This document shows positions 53,605 to 62,803 of a stretch of 63,111 bases of DNA, in pieces. This DNA is from Candidatus Kuenenia stuttgartensis (GTDB lineage Bacteria > Planctomycetota > Planctomycetia > Planctomycetales > Planctomycetaceae), in contig CAMDRI010000008.1 of NCBI GenBank assembly GCA_945906725.1, positions 1 to 63,111 of the forward strand, in the 5' to 3' direction. The notes under the pieces were generated by a model that was given only the letters and a program-made list of their open reading frames with translations, made no database searches and was not told the origin of the DNA. How positions within the stretch are numbered: the stretch's first letter is position 1; the number at the start of each line of letters is the position of its first letter. The translations under genes and the position numbers were made by a program.

Positions 53605-54270
53605 ATGCGAATCGCTGTGATTGCTCCGCATCCGGACGACGAAGTGTTGGGTTGCGGTGGCGTGATGGCTCGGCACGCGGCCGAAGGTGACGACGTGTTC
53701 GTCATCGTCGCGACGCGCGGCGCGCCCGATTTGTATTCCGATGAGTCGGTCGAACGGACACGAGCGGAAGCTCGGCAAGCACACGCGATTCTGGGAATTC
53801 GCGAGACTCGGTTTCTCGAATTCCTCGCTCCGCGATTGGACGTAACTCCAGGACACCTGATCGCCGACGCGCTGGCGAAACAGTTTCAAGATTTGGCTCC
53901 GGAGCGAGTCTACTTGCCGCATCATGGTGATCTGCACTCCGATCACGGACGGATTTATCACGCGGCGCTCGTGGCCGCGCGGCCGTTGGCGAGTTGCTCG
54001 GTGAAACAGTTGCTGTGCTACGAAACACTGAGCGAGACCGAATGGGCACCGCCGATCTCCAGCGCGATTTTCTATCCGACCGTTTTCGTGGACATCGCCG
54101 CCCACCTGCCGAAAAAGCTAGAGGCGATGCGGTGCTTCGCGTCGCAGCTCAAGCCGGCTCCAAATGCACGTTCGCTGGAATCGATCGAGGCGTTGGCTCG
54201 GTATCGCGGCTCGACGGTCAGCGTTCACGCGGCCGAGGCGTTCGTGCTGGTCCGCGATGTCGTGCGCTGA
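53605..54270 (+). CDS. PIG-L family deacetylase, canonical
   Basis: 221 residues with the intact zinc motif APHPDDEVLGCGG (His9, Asp11, Asp12) and the second motif GDLHSDHGRIYHAA. Members deacetylate N-acetylglucosamine-type groups (PIG-L, MshB, BshB) in the cytoplasm. Its position four bases after the formyltransferase and 21 bases before an amidohydrolase supports a common pathway. Comparison with the variant PIG-L at 44829-45527 is useful because only this one keeps every motif residue. Confidence 0.9.
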   Translation: MRIAVIAPHPDDEVLGCGGVMARHAAEGDDVFVIVATRGAPDLYSDESVERTRAEARQAHAILGIRETRFLEFLAPRLDVTPGHLIADALAKQFQDLAPERVYLPHHGDLHSDHGRIYHAALVAARPLASCSVKQLLCYETLSETEWAPPISSAIFYPTVFVDIAAHLPKKLEAMRCFASQLKPAPNARSLESIEALARYRGSTVSVHAAEAFVLVRDVVR

Positions 54271-54291
54271 GCCGGCCGCTACGATCTCGCC

Positions 54292-55506
54292 ATGAATTCG
54301 CAGCCGCAGCGACTGAAAGCGAAGTGGATCCTCCCGGTTGATCGCCCGCCGATCGAGAACGGGCTGATTGAAATTGTGGACGGCATCATCACGACCGTCC
54401 GCGTGGCCGAGCCACATGAAGCTGCGACTGACCTGGGAGACGTCGCGATCCTGCCGGGCTTGGTCAACGCCCACACGCACTTGGAATTCAGTCTCGTCGA
54501 GCAGCCGTTCCAACCGGCGCTGCCATTTGCTGACTGGATTCAGTCACTGGTCGCGTACCGCCGTCAGTTTATGCCGACATCGACAGAACCGTGTGTCGCG
54601 CTCAATATCGGCGCGATCGAATCGCTGATGAGTGGCACGACATTGCTGGGAGAAATCGCAACAAACGTTTGGGATGAGTTATTCATGCCGACGCATGGTC
54701 CCCGGATCGTGGCGTTTCGCGAGTTGATCGGTCTGCGACCACCAAACATCGAACAACAGATCGAGATCGCTGTTGAGTGGTTGGCTCGAAAGTCAGAACT
54801 CGTTCCCGTGACCTACGGGTTGTCGCCGCACGCACCGTACAGCATTTCTCCGGAATTGCTGCAACGATCGGTCGAGCTGTCGAAACGGTTTGACGCGCCA
54901 GTTGCAATGCACTTGGCCGAGACTCGCGAGGAGTTGGAATTCCTCGGTCATGGACGAGGTCCGTTCGTCGAGATGTTGAAGTCGTTCGATGCGTGGCCGG
55001 AAGAGGGACTGTCGACTGGCCGACGTCCTCTCAACATCCTGCGTGCTTTGGCGGACGCGCCGCGAGCGTTGGTTGTCCATGGAAACTATTTGGCGGAGGA
55101 CGAGATCGAGTTCATCGCGGCTCGACCGCAGATGAGTGTCGTGTTCTGCCCGCGCACTCACGAGTTCTTCGGACACGAACCGCATCCGTGGCGACAATTG
55201 CTGGCAAAGGGAGCAAATGTCGCGCTCGGTACGGATGGACGAGGCTCGAACCCGGACCTGAGCTTGTGGAAGGAGCTCGTTTTTCTGCGCGAACGATTTT
55301 CCGATGTCGCTCCGAGCAAGTTGCTGGAACTCGGCACGCGGGCCGGGGCACAGGCGCTTGGCTGCGAGCACGACTGCGGAACGATCACGCCGGGAAAACG
55401 GGCAGATTTGGTCGCTGTGTCGCTGGGAGACGGCGATCCGCTTGAAGAGTTGATGACGACGGACAGCCGAATCGTGCGGACACTGTGCGGCGGAAAAGTG
55501 GGATAA
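54292..55506 (+). CDS. Amidohydrolase, cytosine-deaminase/aminofutalosine-deaminase-like
   Basis: 404 residues. Metal ligands of the amidohydrolase superfamily are all visible: HTH in LPGLVNAHTHLEFSLV, His in YGLSPHAPYSISPEL, His in PVAMHLAETREELEFL, and the Asp in ALGTDGRGSNPDLSLWKELV. The N-terminal beta-sandwich (QRLKAKWILPVDRPPIENGL) and the C-terminal TPGKRADLVAVSLGD complete the fold. The pattern fits deaminases of the SsnA/TrzN/MqnX group; aminodeoxyfutalosine deaminase of the menaquinone route is one possibility, but the neighbours suggest another substrate. It ends three bases before the convergent MutS-like gene. Confidence 0.82.
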   Translation: MNSQPQRLKAKWILPVDRPPIENGLIEIVDGIITTVRVAEPHEAATDLGDVAILPGLVNAHTHLEFSLVEQPFQPALPFADWIQSLVAYRRQFMPTSTEPCVALNIGAIESLMSGTTLLGEIATNVWDELFMPTHGPRIVAFRELIGLRPPNIEQQIEIAVEWLARKSELVPVTYGLSPHAPYSISPELLQRSVELSKRFDAPVAMHLAETREELEFLGHGRGPFVEMLKSFDAWPEEGLSTGRRPLNILRALADAPRALVVHGNYLAEDEIEFIAARPQMSVVFCPRTHEFFGHEPHPWRQLLAKGANVALGTDGRGSNPDLSLWKELVFLRERFSDVAPSKLLELGTRAGAQALGCEHDCGTITPGKRADLVAVSLGDGDPLEELMTTDSRIVRTLCGGKVG

Positions 55507-55509
55507 CGG

Positions 55510-57426
55510 CTATCGGCTATCGGCTTCCGGCTCTCGGCCGGTCTCAACAGGTTCGCCAAGGCCGATCAGCCTCATCAGTTCCAGCGCGTTGCTGCGGCGG
55601 ACGACTCCGGGGCGCAGCAAGTAATCGAACGTCATGCGGCCCTCTTCGAGGCGGTCTTCAAAGTGGACGTTCATAGCGATGTGGCCGAGCTTCTCGACGA
55701 TGTCGGTCAGGGCCAGGTCGTGTGTCGTCACGAGGCCGATCGCGCCGCGGTGCAGCAGTTGGCGGATGATCGCTTCGGCTCCGACGCGGCGGTCGTGCGA
55801 GTTCGTGCCCGGCAGGATTTCGTCGATCAGGAAAAGGAGTGGCGTTTGCCCGCCGGTCCGTTCGACGATCCCTTTCAGCCGCGAGATGACCGCGAAGAAC
55901 AGCGACGCACCTTCGAGCAGCGAATCATGCACGCGGATCGACGTCGCCAGCACGAACGGCGACAGCCGCAGCTTGGTGGCTCGCACCGGAGCACCGGCGA
56001 ATGCCAGCACGACATTGCAACCGATCGTCCGCATGAGCGTGCTCTTGCCCGACATGTTCGAGCCGCTGACCATCACCAACTGCGGTTGTCGGCCGAAGCG
56101 AACATCGTTTCGCACGCAGCGATCATCGGGAATCAACGGATGTCCGAGACCCACGGCATCGACGAGCGGATCGGGACCGACAATCTCTGGGAACGGATCG
56201 GCGGGATGCTCGAAGGCGTGACCAGACAGGGAACTGATCGCCTCGAACTGCCCGACGGCGTCGAGCCATTGTGCGATGTGTGGGCCGACGGTGGCTCGCC
56301 AGCGTTCGATCGCGTGTGACAGCCAGATTGGCAAGCACAGCAAGAATGCGAACGGCACGAAGAACTGGTTGTGCAGCGAGCTATCCAGCCACGCATCCAA
56401 CCGATGCAGGCGGCGAATTTTCCAGGAAGGGGGATGCCGCTCGGTGTCGAGTTGCGAACGGAGTGCGGTCAAGAACGGAGTTTGAAATCGTTCGGCTTCG
56501 ACGACGTTGAGCACTTGCGAGAGGATCGCCAGTCCCACGTCGGCGCGGTCGATGTCGTGAGCGACTTGTTGCAACAATCCTTTGAATGCGAAGTGCAACA
56601 GCAGTTCGGCGATGACGACCGCCACAAAATACGCCAGCGGCCAGCCGAGCACCCACCAACCGAAGCCGGTGACGATGGCCGAGATCGCCAAAAGAGCGGC
56701 CGTTGCCAACAGTTTTCGCGAAAGCAGATGCGGCGTGCGCGCTGCCCAATCCTGCAACAGCGACTGGTCAATCGAGTCATGCACTTCGGCCGGCAGCAGG
56801 GCCAATGATTCGCGCAGATCAACTCGGCCACGCAACTCGCTGATCGCTCTCTGGCGGAAATCGATGGCCGAGGGGCTGGCCGCAGTTCGCAGCCAATCAG
56901 CCAATGTGTCTTCGCCTAGCCGCGTGCGTGCTCGGCAGAGAAGCTGAAACAACGATCCCTTGCCGAACAGATCGAGGTCGTATTCGTAGGGATGCTGCTC
57001 GTCCAAGTATCGTTCGCCGAGCGGCTGCGAGTCCTGCCAACGATGATCCAAGCGGTCCAGGTTAGAGTCGTGATAGGCGATACCTCGGCGACAGCGATCC
57101 AACCGCCGAGCCACTCGTTCGTGACGCACGATGGCCGCCGCGAACAGTCCGAACGGAATCAAACACCACCACGAGGTGACCTCGCGAGTGGTCAGCGACA
57201 TCGCCGCCAATCCAATTCCCGCGAGAAACAAACCCAGTCGGGTGAGCGACAGCTTGCGATCGGTTTTTGCCAACCGCTGCAGTTCGATGAAGAATCCGTC
57301 TCGTCGTCGCTGATATTCGGCACGCGCCGTCGAGGTCGATGCCGATGGCTCGATCGTTGGCAGAATCATCGAAAGCGGATCAACGCTGAGGGCCAGGGCG
57401 GTCACGGTGGCGGGGACTTTGGGCAT
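55510..57426 (-). CDS. MutS-family ATPase with membrane segments
   Basis: 638 residues. The C-terminal MutS ATPase domain is intact: Walker A SGSNMSGKST at 454-463, Walker B LLFLIDE at 530-536, and the family's D-loop/His motif GLVTTHDLALTDIVEKLG. The helical core (about 140-400) resembles MutS domain III. Unlike MutS1 and MutS2 it has no mismatch-recognition or Smr domain and shows four or five hydrophobic segments (about 63-79, 85-101, 238-262, 263-280 and 356-371), so it is predicted to be membrane-associated. Its function is unknown. It is convergent with the amidohydrolase, and its last codons run into a short direct repeat (GGCTATC) shared by both gene ends. Confidence 0.82.
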   Translation of the reverse strand: MPKVPATVTALALSVDPLSMILPTIEPSASTSTARAEYQRRRDGFFIELQRLAKTDRKLSLTRLGLFLAGIGLAAMSLTTREVTSWWCLIPFGLFAAAIVRHERVARRLDRCRRGIAYHDSNLDRLDHRWQDSQPLGERYLDEQHPYEYDLDLFGKGSLFQLLCRARTRLGEDTLADWLRTAASPSAIDFRQRAISELRGRVDLRESLALLPAEVHDSIDQSLLQDWAARTPHLLSRKLLATAALLAISAIVTGFGWWVLGWPLAYFVAVVIAELLLHFAFKGLLQQVAHDIDRADVGLAILSQVLNVVEAERFQTPFLTALRSQLDTERHPPSWKIRRLHRLDAWLDSSLHNQFFVPFAFLLCLPIWLSHAIERWRATVGPHIAQWLDAVGQFEAISSLSGHAFEHPADPFPEIVGPDPLVDAVGLGHPLIPDDRCVRNDVRFGRQPQLVMVSGSNMSGKSTLMRTIGCNVVLAFAGAPVRATKLRLSPFVLATSIRVHDSLLEGASLFFAVISRLKGIVERTGGQTPLLFLIDEILPGTNSHDRRVGAEAIIRQLLHRGAIGLVTTHDLALTDIVEKLGHIAMNVHFEDRLEEGRMTFDYLLRPGVVRRSNALELMRLIGLGEPVETGREPEADSR

Positions 57427-57514
57427 GAAGGGCGAACAGAATCTGGTCGGACGCAGGCGAACTCTTAGCGGCCCTCGGAGTCTCCGGCAACCCGCTGCGG
57501 CGGGGGCAAAGACA

Positions 57515-57547
57515 ACAGCCCGACAGGTCGTGAACCAGTCGGGCTGT
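57515..57547 (-). terminator. Hairpin after the RTX gene
   Basis: ACAGCCCGAC and GTCGGGCTGT pair exactly around a 13-base loop. It lies 35 bases after the RTX stop. The following minus-strand sequence (TTGTCTTTG) is only weakly T-rich, so termination efficiency is uncertain. Confidence 0.65.
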
Positions 57548-57581
57548 GTGAGATGTCGAATTTACTCGCGGCCGAGGAATC

Positions 57582-60119
57582 TCAGAACTGCAACTGAGCC
57601 AACACGGTGGCGGACAATTGGTAGTTCTCGTTGATTTCAGAGGCTAGGGCATCCGGCAGCAAGTTGGTGCCGAGGTTGCCGGCGAGCGTGTCGGTTCCCA
57701 ATCCGCCGTTGACGGTGTCGTTGCCATCTCCACCGAGCACGATGTCGTTGTCGTCGCTGCCCTGCAGAGAATCATTGCCGTCGCCACCGAGCACGGTGTC
57801 ATTGCCGACGCCGCCGTCGACGTTGTCATCGCCATCCATGCCGGTGATCAGGTCATTCCCGTCATCGCCGGTGATCGTGTCTTGTCCGTTGCCGCCATTG
57901 ATGGTGTCGTTGCCGTCGCCGCCCAGGATGTTGTCGTCGCCATCACCACCCTTGATCTGGTCGCTGCCGCCTTGACCGTTGAGGTTGTCGTTGCCGGCTC
58001 CGGCATCCATGAAGTCGTCGCCGTTGCCGCCAGACAGCGAGTCAACTCCGAGACCGCCTGACATCGAATCGTTGCCGGCCATGCCGTTGAGCCCGTCATC
58101 GCCCTCGCCGCCGTCCAATGTGTCGAGCCCATCGCCACCGAGGAGAATGTCGTTGCCGGCGTCGCCCGATACGAAGTCATCGCCGTCGCCGCCATCCAAG
58201 CTGTCACTCCCGTCGCTGCCTTGCAACGAGTCGTTGCCGACCGCACCGCTGATCGTGTCGTTGCCCAGCCCACCGATGACACTGTCGGCACCGGCACCGG
58301 CGTCGATCGAATCGTCGCCGCCGTCTCCGAAGAGGACATCATCCCCCGCGCTGCCGGAGATCGTGTCGTTTCCTTCGCCGCCGTTCGCCGTCAGCCTGGT
58401 TGAGCCGACCGCTTGGTTGGCCGCGTTGATCACATCGTTGCCGACGCCGCCATTGACGATCACCAAATTGCTGGGTGTCGCACCCAAAGTATTGATGTTG
58501 ATTGTGTCGTTGCCGCCAAGTGCGTCGATTTGTATCGTCGCGGCCGTGCTCGTCATCGTGACCGTCGACGTCCCGTTGCTGACACTCAATTGTCCAGTGG
58601 CGTTTTGTCCGACGGTGATCGCGTCCGCTCCGTTGGTCCCTTTAAACTGCAAAACGTCGTTGCCGGCAGTTCCGCCGGTAACGGTGTCGAGCCCGTCGCC
58701 AATTTCAGCGATGAGCACGTCGTCGCCGAGGCCGCCGTCGAGTACGTCATTCCCGGACTGACCGTTGAGCGTGTCGTCATCCCCTTGACCGCTGATCGAA
58801 TCATTACCGGCTCCGCCCAGTGCGCTGTCATTGCCGTCACCGCCGAAGATCGCGTCGTTCCCCGCGTTGCCGTTGAGTGTGTCGTTTCCGAACCCGCCAG
58901 CCACGGAGTCATCGCCGTAGACCACGTCGTTGCCACTGCCGCCTGAGACACTGTCGTTGCCGTCGCCGCCGTAGACAGTGTCGTTCTGATTGCCACCGAG
59001 CACCGTGTCGGTCCCATTACCGCCATCGACTGCGTCCTGACCAATGCCGCCGATCACCGAGTCATTACCGTTGCCGCCGAATACGGTGTCGTTGCCACCG
59101 GTGCCGTTGATTGTGTCGTTGCCGGTCAGGGCGAAGAATTCGTCGTCGCCACGAATCAAATCGGCGTCATTGCCGCCGTTGATGTCGTCGTTGCCTGCTC
59201 CTCCGTTGATCGTGTCGAGACCGGCGTTGCCGAACAGCTTGTCAGCACCGGCACCGCCATCGACGAAGTCGTTGCCCGATCCGGCATAAACCGAGTCATC
59301 GCCGTTACCGCCGAGGATCGAGTCGTTCTGTCCGTCACCGTTGATGACGTCGTTGCCGTCACCACCACGGACAGTGTCGTTGCCCTGCCCGCCGAGAATC
59401 GTATCGTTGCCGGCTCCGCTGAAGCCGGGCGTGTCACCATCGATCGAGTCGGCTCCATCTCCGCCGATGATTGAGTCGCTACCGGCTCCGCCGTCAATCG
59501 TGTCGAGTCCATTGCCACCGTCGACCGTGTCGTTGCCTTGGCCGGCGTCGATGTCGTCGTTGCCGTTGCCGCCGAGCAACGAATCATTGCCCGATCCGCC
59601 GCTGATCGTGTCGTTGCCGTCCCCGCCGTTGATCAGATCGACACCTGAACTGCCGACGATGTCGTCGTTGCCGTGACCGCCGAGCAGTGTTTCGTTGAGA
59701 TTGATCGTGCCGTTGATGATGTCGTCGCCGTGCTTGCCATCGACGCTGATGCTCGGATTCTGAGTAAGCCGCACCGAGGTCAGCAGGCTCAGATCAATCG
59801 TGTTCGGCCCGTCGCCACCGGTCACGACGATCGACGAAACATTGCTCGCCAGAATCGTCGGCAGCGTCGAGACCGGAGTCCCATTCGCGAGCACCTGCAC
59901 CAGATTTTGGTTGAGCGGGTTCGGCCGGAGCGTGATGTCATCGCTGCCATCCGAGCTGACGCTCAATTGTCCGTTGATGAAGAACGACGTCACCGACAGC
60001 AGTGAGCGATCTTCGAGTGTCTCCGCGGGTTCATTGCGAATCGTGGTTCCACGACGTCGAGCACTGACCGACGGAGAGATGGCATTTCGAATCGCTTCCA
60101 GCCAAGAAGTCCATTGCAT
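57582..60119 (-). CDS. RTX (haemolysin-type calcium-binding) repeat protein
   Basis: 845 residues from ATG 60119 (AAGGA upstream; a GTG at 60176 is less likely). The N-terminus carries the planctomycete surface-protein signature ETLEDRSLLSVTSF at about 34-47. A short leader domain to about 130 is followed by dozens of nonapeptide repeats GGxGND-x-h-x (for example GGDGNDTISGGSGNDSLLGG) arranged in two blocks, about 140-470 and 560-800. They are separated by a different segment (AITVGQNATGQLSVSNGTST, about 490-550). Such repeats fold into calcium-loaded parallel beta-rolls in secreted proteins. Type I secretion genes are not in the window. The end of the protein (LLPDALASEINENYQLSATV) lacks repeats. 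Confidence 0.92.
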   Translation of the reverse strand: MQWTSWLEAIRNAISPSVSARRRGTTIRNEPAETLEDRSLLSVTSFFINGQLSVSSDGSDDITLRPNPLNQNLVQVLANGTPVSTLPTILASNVSSIVVTGGDGPNTIDLSLLTSVRLTQNPSISVDGKHGDDIINGTINLNETLLGGHGNDDIVGSSGVDLINGGDGNDTISGGSGNDSLLGGNGNDDIDAGQGNDTVDGGNGLDTIDGGAGSDSIIGGDGADSIDGDTPGFSGAGNDTILGGQGNDTVRGGDGNDVINGDGQNDSILGGNGDDSVYAGSGNDFVDGGAGADKLFGNAGLDTINGGAGNDDINGGNDADLIRGDDEFFALTGNDTINGTGGNDTVFGGNGNDSVIGGIGQDAVDGGNGTDTVLGGNQNDTVYGGDGNDSVSGGSGNDVVYGDDSVAGGFGNDTLNGNAGNDAIFGGDGNDSALGGAGNDSISGQGDDDTLNGQSGNDVLDGGLGDDVLIAEIGDGLDTVTGGTAGNDVLQFKGTNGADAITVGQNATGQLSVSNGTSTVTMTSTAATIQIDALGGNDTININTLGATPSNLVIVNGGVGNDVINAANQAVGSTRLTANGGEGNDTISGSAGDDVLFGDGGDDSIDAGAGADSVIGGLGNDTISGAVGNDSLQGSDGSDSLDGGDGDDFVSGDAGNDILLGGDGLDTLDGGEGDDGLNGMAGNDSMSGGLGVDSLSGGNGDDFMDAGAGNDNLNGQGGSDQIKGGDGDDNILGGDGNDTINGGNGQDTITGDDGNDLITGMDGDDNVDGGVGNDTVLGGDGNDSLQGSDDNDIVLGGDGNDTVNGGLGTDTLAGNLGTNLLPDALASEINENYQLSATVLAQLQF

Positions 60120-60400
60120 GGTGACCGGTCCTTGGTCCTCTAAAGTCGCACAGTGCAGGCGAAGTGCCCGCACCACGCCGAACGCGCGGCATGGCTGTCA
60201 TTCCCTATCGACGTGTCACAACCGGATTCCGCGACATTGTTCGCAAACCCCACAAACGAACCGCAGCTTTCCCAATTTATGCAAGCTGGGCAGCCTGCCT
60301 CGAAAAGTGCGTCGTGCGACTTTCGGCTGCTGATCTTGACCCGCGCCGGAAATCCCTCCTAAAAGCCCCGCCCCTTGGGCGCGACCTTCAGGAGCCAACC
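60120..60400. promoter_or_regulatory. Divergent spacer between the RTX and FkbH genes
   Basis: 281 bases between divergent starts (RTX ATG 60119 minus, FkbH GTG 60401 plus). It must hold both promoters. A long open frame crosses it on the plus strand, but it has no family resemblance before the GTG. No exact promoter pair is assigned. Confidence 0.45.
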
Positions 60401-62140
60401 GTGACACTTGTGGATGCGTTGCGAATCGTCAATGCTCGCGCGCCGAATGCGACGCGGCGACGGTTCACGCTGGTGTGTGGTTTCACGCCGTTGCACTTGA
60501 AGACCTTTCTCGCCGCCCAATTGACCGAACGGACGGCTTCGGAACGAATTGATGTCGAAGTCGGAGTCTTCGGCGACGTGTCGGGCACGTTGCAAAAGCT
60601 TTTAAACAACCCATCGGATGGCGTGGCCGTCCCGTTGGAATGGAGCGACCTCGACGCGAGACTGAGTTGGCGGAGCAGTCACGGTTGGCGATCCGATTGC
60701 ACGGCGGACATCCTGTCGTCGGTGTGTCTGCGATTACGACAATTGACTGAGTTGTTGACGGCGCTGGCTCAACGGACGTCGGTCGCGGTATCGCTGCCGA
60801 CCTTGTCGCTGCCGCCGATGTTTCCGCCGCCGCGTGGCCAGTCGGCACCAGTGGCATTGGAGCTATGCAGCTTGGTCGCGGATTTTGCGGCAGAATTAGC
60901 GTCTTCGTCCGACGTGCGGCTCGTGGACTCCGAGCAACTCGAAGTGCTGTCGCCGCGTCACACGCGGCACGACGTGGTCGGTGATTTGCGAACGGGGTTT
61001 CCGTATCGCATCGAGCACAGCGTGACGCTCGCAAGTGCGTTGGCCGGTCTGTTGCGTCCCGCTGCCCCGCTGAAGGGACTGATCACGGATCTCGACAACA
61101 CGCTGTGGTCGGGGATCGTGGGGGAGGATGGCGTTCAAGGAGTCTCGTGGGATTTGGACCACAAGACGCATGCGCATGCGATCTACCAAGAGATGCTGGC
61201 TTCGTTAAGCGAACTGGGTGTGCTCATCGGAGTCGCCAGCAAGAATGACCCGACGATCGCACAACAGGCTTTGCAGCGAGAAGACTTGGTTGTGCCGCGA
61301 GAGTCGCTGTTTCCCATCGAAGCGAATTGGGGAGCCAAGTCGGAGTCGGTCCGCCGCATTCTGCAAATCTGGAACGTCAGTGCGGAAAGCGTCCTGTTTC
61401 TCGATGACAGTCCGATCGAGCTGGCTGAAGTCGCCGCTGGTGTTCCCGGCATCCAATGTCGGAAATTCCCCGCCGGTGACGCCGAGACGATCGTGCGACT
61501 GGTCGGCGAGTTGCGGGATCTGTTTAGAAAAACGACCGCCACGCTCGAAGACAAACTGCGAGTCCGCAGTTTGCGCGACAGTGGAGCGGTGCCGCCAACA
61601 GCGACTGACCCCGAAGAATTTCTTCGACAAGCCGAGGCGGAAATCACGCTCGAATGGAACACGCCCGACGAACGCTGCTTCGAGCTGATCAACAAGACGA
61701 ATCAATTCAATTTGAATGGCCGGCGGTTGGATGAATCCTCATGGCGACGACGATTGTCCGATCCGCAAGCGTTCCTGCTGGCTGTTCGATATGCCGACAA
61801 GTATTCCCCGCTGGGAAAGGTTTCGGTTCTCGCAGGGCGTTGGCGGGACGGGCGGCCGTGGGTCGATGTGTGGGTGCTGAGCTGCCGCGCGTTTTCTCGC
61901 CGGATCGAACATCAAGTCTTGCAAGCCTGCTTTGAGCGGCTCGGCTGCGACCGAGTCTTGCTCGACTATCAGCCGACCGACCGCAACGCTCCGATCGGCG
62001 AACTGCTCGCAGGGCTAGCCGAGTTGGAACCGAACCAACCGATCAGTTTGACTCGCTCAGTATTCAATTCCCGTTGTCCTTTCTTGTACGCAAAGGTGCT
62101 GTCGCATGACTCCCCCAACGAAAATCACATTGCTGCTTGA
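60401..62140 (+). CDS. FkbH-like HAD-superfamily protein
   Basis: 579 residues from GTG 60401 (AGGAG seven bases upstream). The HAD motif is LITDLDNTLWSGIVGEDG, with D230, D232 and T234, typical of the HAD-IIIC/FkbH family that loads a glyceryl unit from 1,3-bisphosphoglycerate onto an acyl carrier protein. The C-terminal GNAT-like part contains LINKTNQFNLNGRRLDESSW, the conserved 'NKTNQFN' segment of FkbH. The N-terminal 200 residues are a less conserved SGNH-like region. The end overlaps the ACP gene by 35 bases, the expected partner, and the pair would feed a polyketide- or lipid-like assembly pathway. Confidence 0.9.
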   Translation: MTLVDALRIVNARAPNATRRRFTLVCGFTPLHLKTFLAAQLTERTASERIDVEVGVFGDVSGTLQKLLNNPSDGVAVPLEWSDLDARLSWRSSHGWRSDCTADILSSVCLRLRQLTELLTALAQRTSVAVSLPTLSLPPMFPPPRGQSAPVALELCSLVADFAAELASSSDVRLVDSEQLEVLSPRHTRHDVVGDLRTGFPYRIEHSVTLASALAGLLRPAAPLKGLITDLDNTLWSGIVGEDGVQGVSWDLDHKTHAHAIYQEMLASLSELGVLIGVASKNDPTIAQQALQREDLVVPRESLFPIEANWGAKSESVRRILQIWNVSAESVLFLDDSPIELAEVAAGVPGIQCRKFPAGDAETIVRLVGELRDLFRKTTATLEDKLRVRSLRDSGAVPPTATDPEEFLRQAEAEITLEWNTPDERCFELINKTNQFNLNGRRLDESSWRRRLSDPQAFLLAVRYADKYSPLGKVSVLAGRWRDGRPWVDVWVLSCRAFSRRIEHQVLQACFERLGCDRVLLDYQPTDRNAPIGELLAGLAELEPNQPISLTRSVFNSRCPFLYAKVLSHDSPNENHIAA

Positions 62141-62363
62141 AGACTGTTTGGCAATGGTCTTTCCCGATGTCCCGCGGAAGCAACTTTGCCACGCGTCGAT
62201 CAACTCGCTGGCTGAATGGGATTCGCTGGCCACGCTAACGCTTGTCAGCGTGATTGAAGAGACGTTCAAGCGACAGATTCCCCTTGATGACCTGGAAGAG
62301 TTTCTGTCGTTTGAACTCATTCTGGCCTACCTGTCACGCCCCGCCTTGCGCGCGGCGGCTTAA
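62106..62363 (+). CDS. Acyl carrier protein
   Basis: 85 residues. The phosphopantetheine site is EWDSLATLTL with Ser40, matching the DSL motif, and helices follow the ACP pattern (VSVIEETFKRQIPLDDLEEF). AAAGGTG precedes the ATG, which lies inside the FkbH gene in a different frame. The C-terminus (SRPALRAAA) is short and basic. As a dedicated partner of FkbH it probably carries the glyceryl unit. It converges with the VOC gene, sharing four bases at the stop codons. Confidence 0.9.
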   Translation: MTPPTKITLLLEDCLAMVFPDVPRKQLCHASINSLAEWDSLATLTLVSVIEETFKRQIPLDDLEEFLSFELILAYLSRPALRAAA

Positions 62364-62803
62364 AACAGGGAAAACGCGCCATCGGTGCAAAGTTCGACGA
62401 GCGCCATTTCAGGTGTGAGCAGGAATGCGCAATCGGAGTCGCCGAAGGCTTCGGACGTGAAGAGAGACAGCCGACGAAAACCGTTCGCCTCAAGTTGCTC
62501 GATGGTCTCGCGAACGTTCGTTGTGCTGTAGCAGACGTGGTAGTAGTACTGGCGGCGTTTGAGAAAGCTGCTGACCGGCGAGTCCTCCGCCAGTCCCTGC
62601 ACCAACTCAATGAACACGCCAGGGACGGTCTCGACGAAACAGACGCGGACCTTCTGGCTGGCGATATCGACGATTTTTGAGACACGCGAAAAACCCATCG
62701 CCTGGGTGTACGGTCGCAGAGCGACTTCAATCGACGGCACGGCACAGCCGACATGGTGAAGCTTCAAAAGGGACATCGCCTCGCCGATCTGTGAATGCGG
62801 CAT
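62360..62803 (-). CDS. VOC-family protein, methylmalonyl-CoA epimerase-like
   Basis: 147 residues from ATG 62803, which overlaps the upstream FkbM stop (TGATG); an internal ATG at 62776 (MSLLKLHHVGCAV) is the alternative. The two beta-alpha-beta-beta-beta modules of the vicinal oxygen chelate fold are seen: LHHVGCAVPSIEVALRPYTQ, FVETVPGVFIELVQG, and YHVCYSTTNVRETIEQLEAN. Metal ligands are plausible at the HHVG His, a Glu in FIELV, His in YYHVCY and Glu in LVELCTDG. The pattern resembles methylmalonyl-CoA epimerase, but a role in extender-unit chemistry or resistance is equally possible. It converges with the ACP gene. Confidence 0.78.
   Translation of the reverse strand: MPHSQIGEAMSLLKLHHVGCAVPSIEVALRPYTQAMGFSRVSKIVDIASQKVRVCFVETVPGVFIELVQGLAEDSPVSSFLKRRQYYYHVCYSTTNVRETIEQLEANGFRRLSLFTSEAFGDSDCAFLLTPEMALVELCTDGAFSLF

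Noticed and set aside
57582-60119. CRISPR or tandem DNA repeat array
   Set aside because: The periodicity is codon-phased GGxGND protein repeat in an open frame, not spacer-repeat structure.
60164-60400. N-terminal extension of the FkbH protein
   Set aside because: No family similarity before GTG 60401, which has a good ribosome-binding site.
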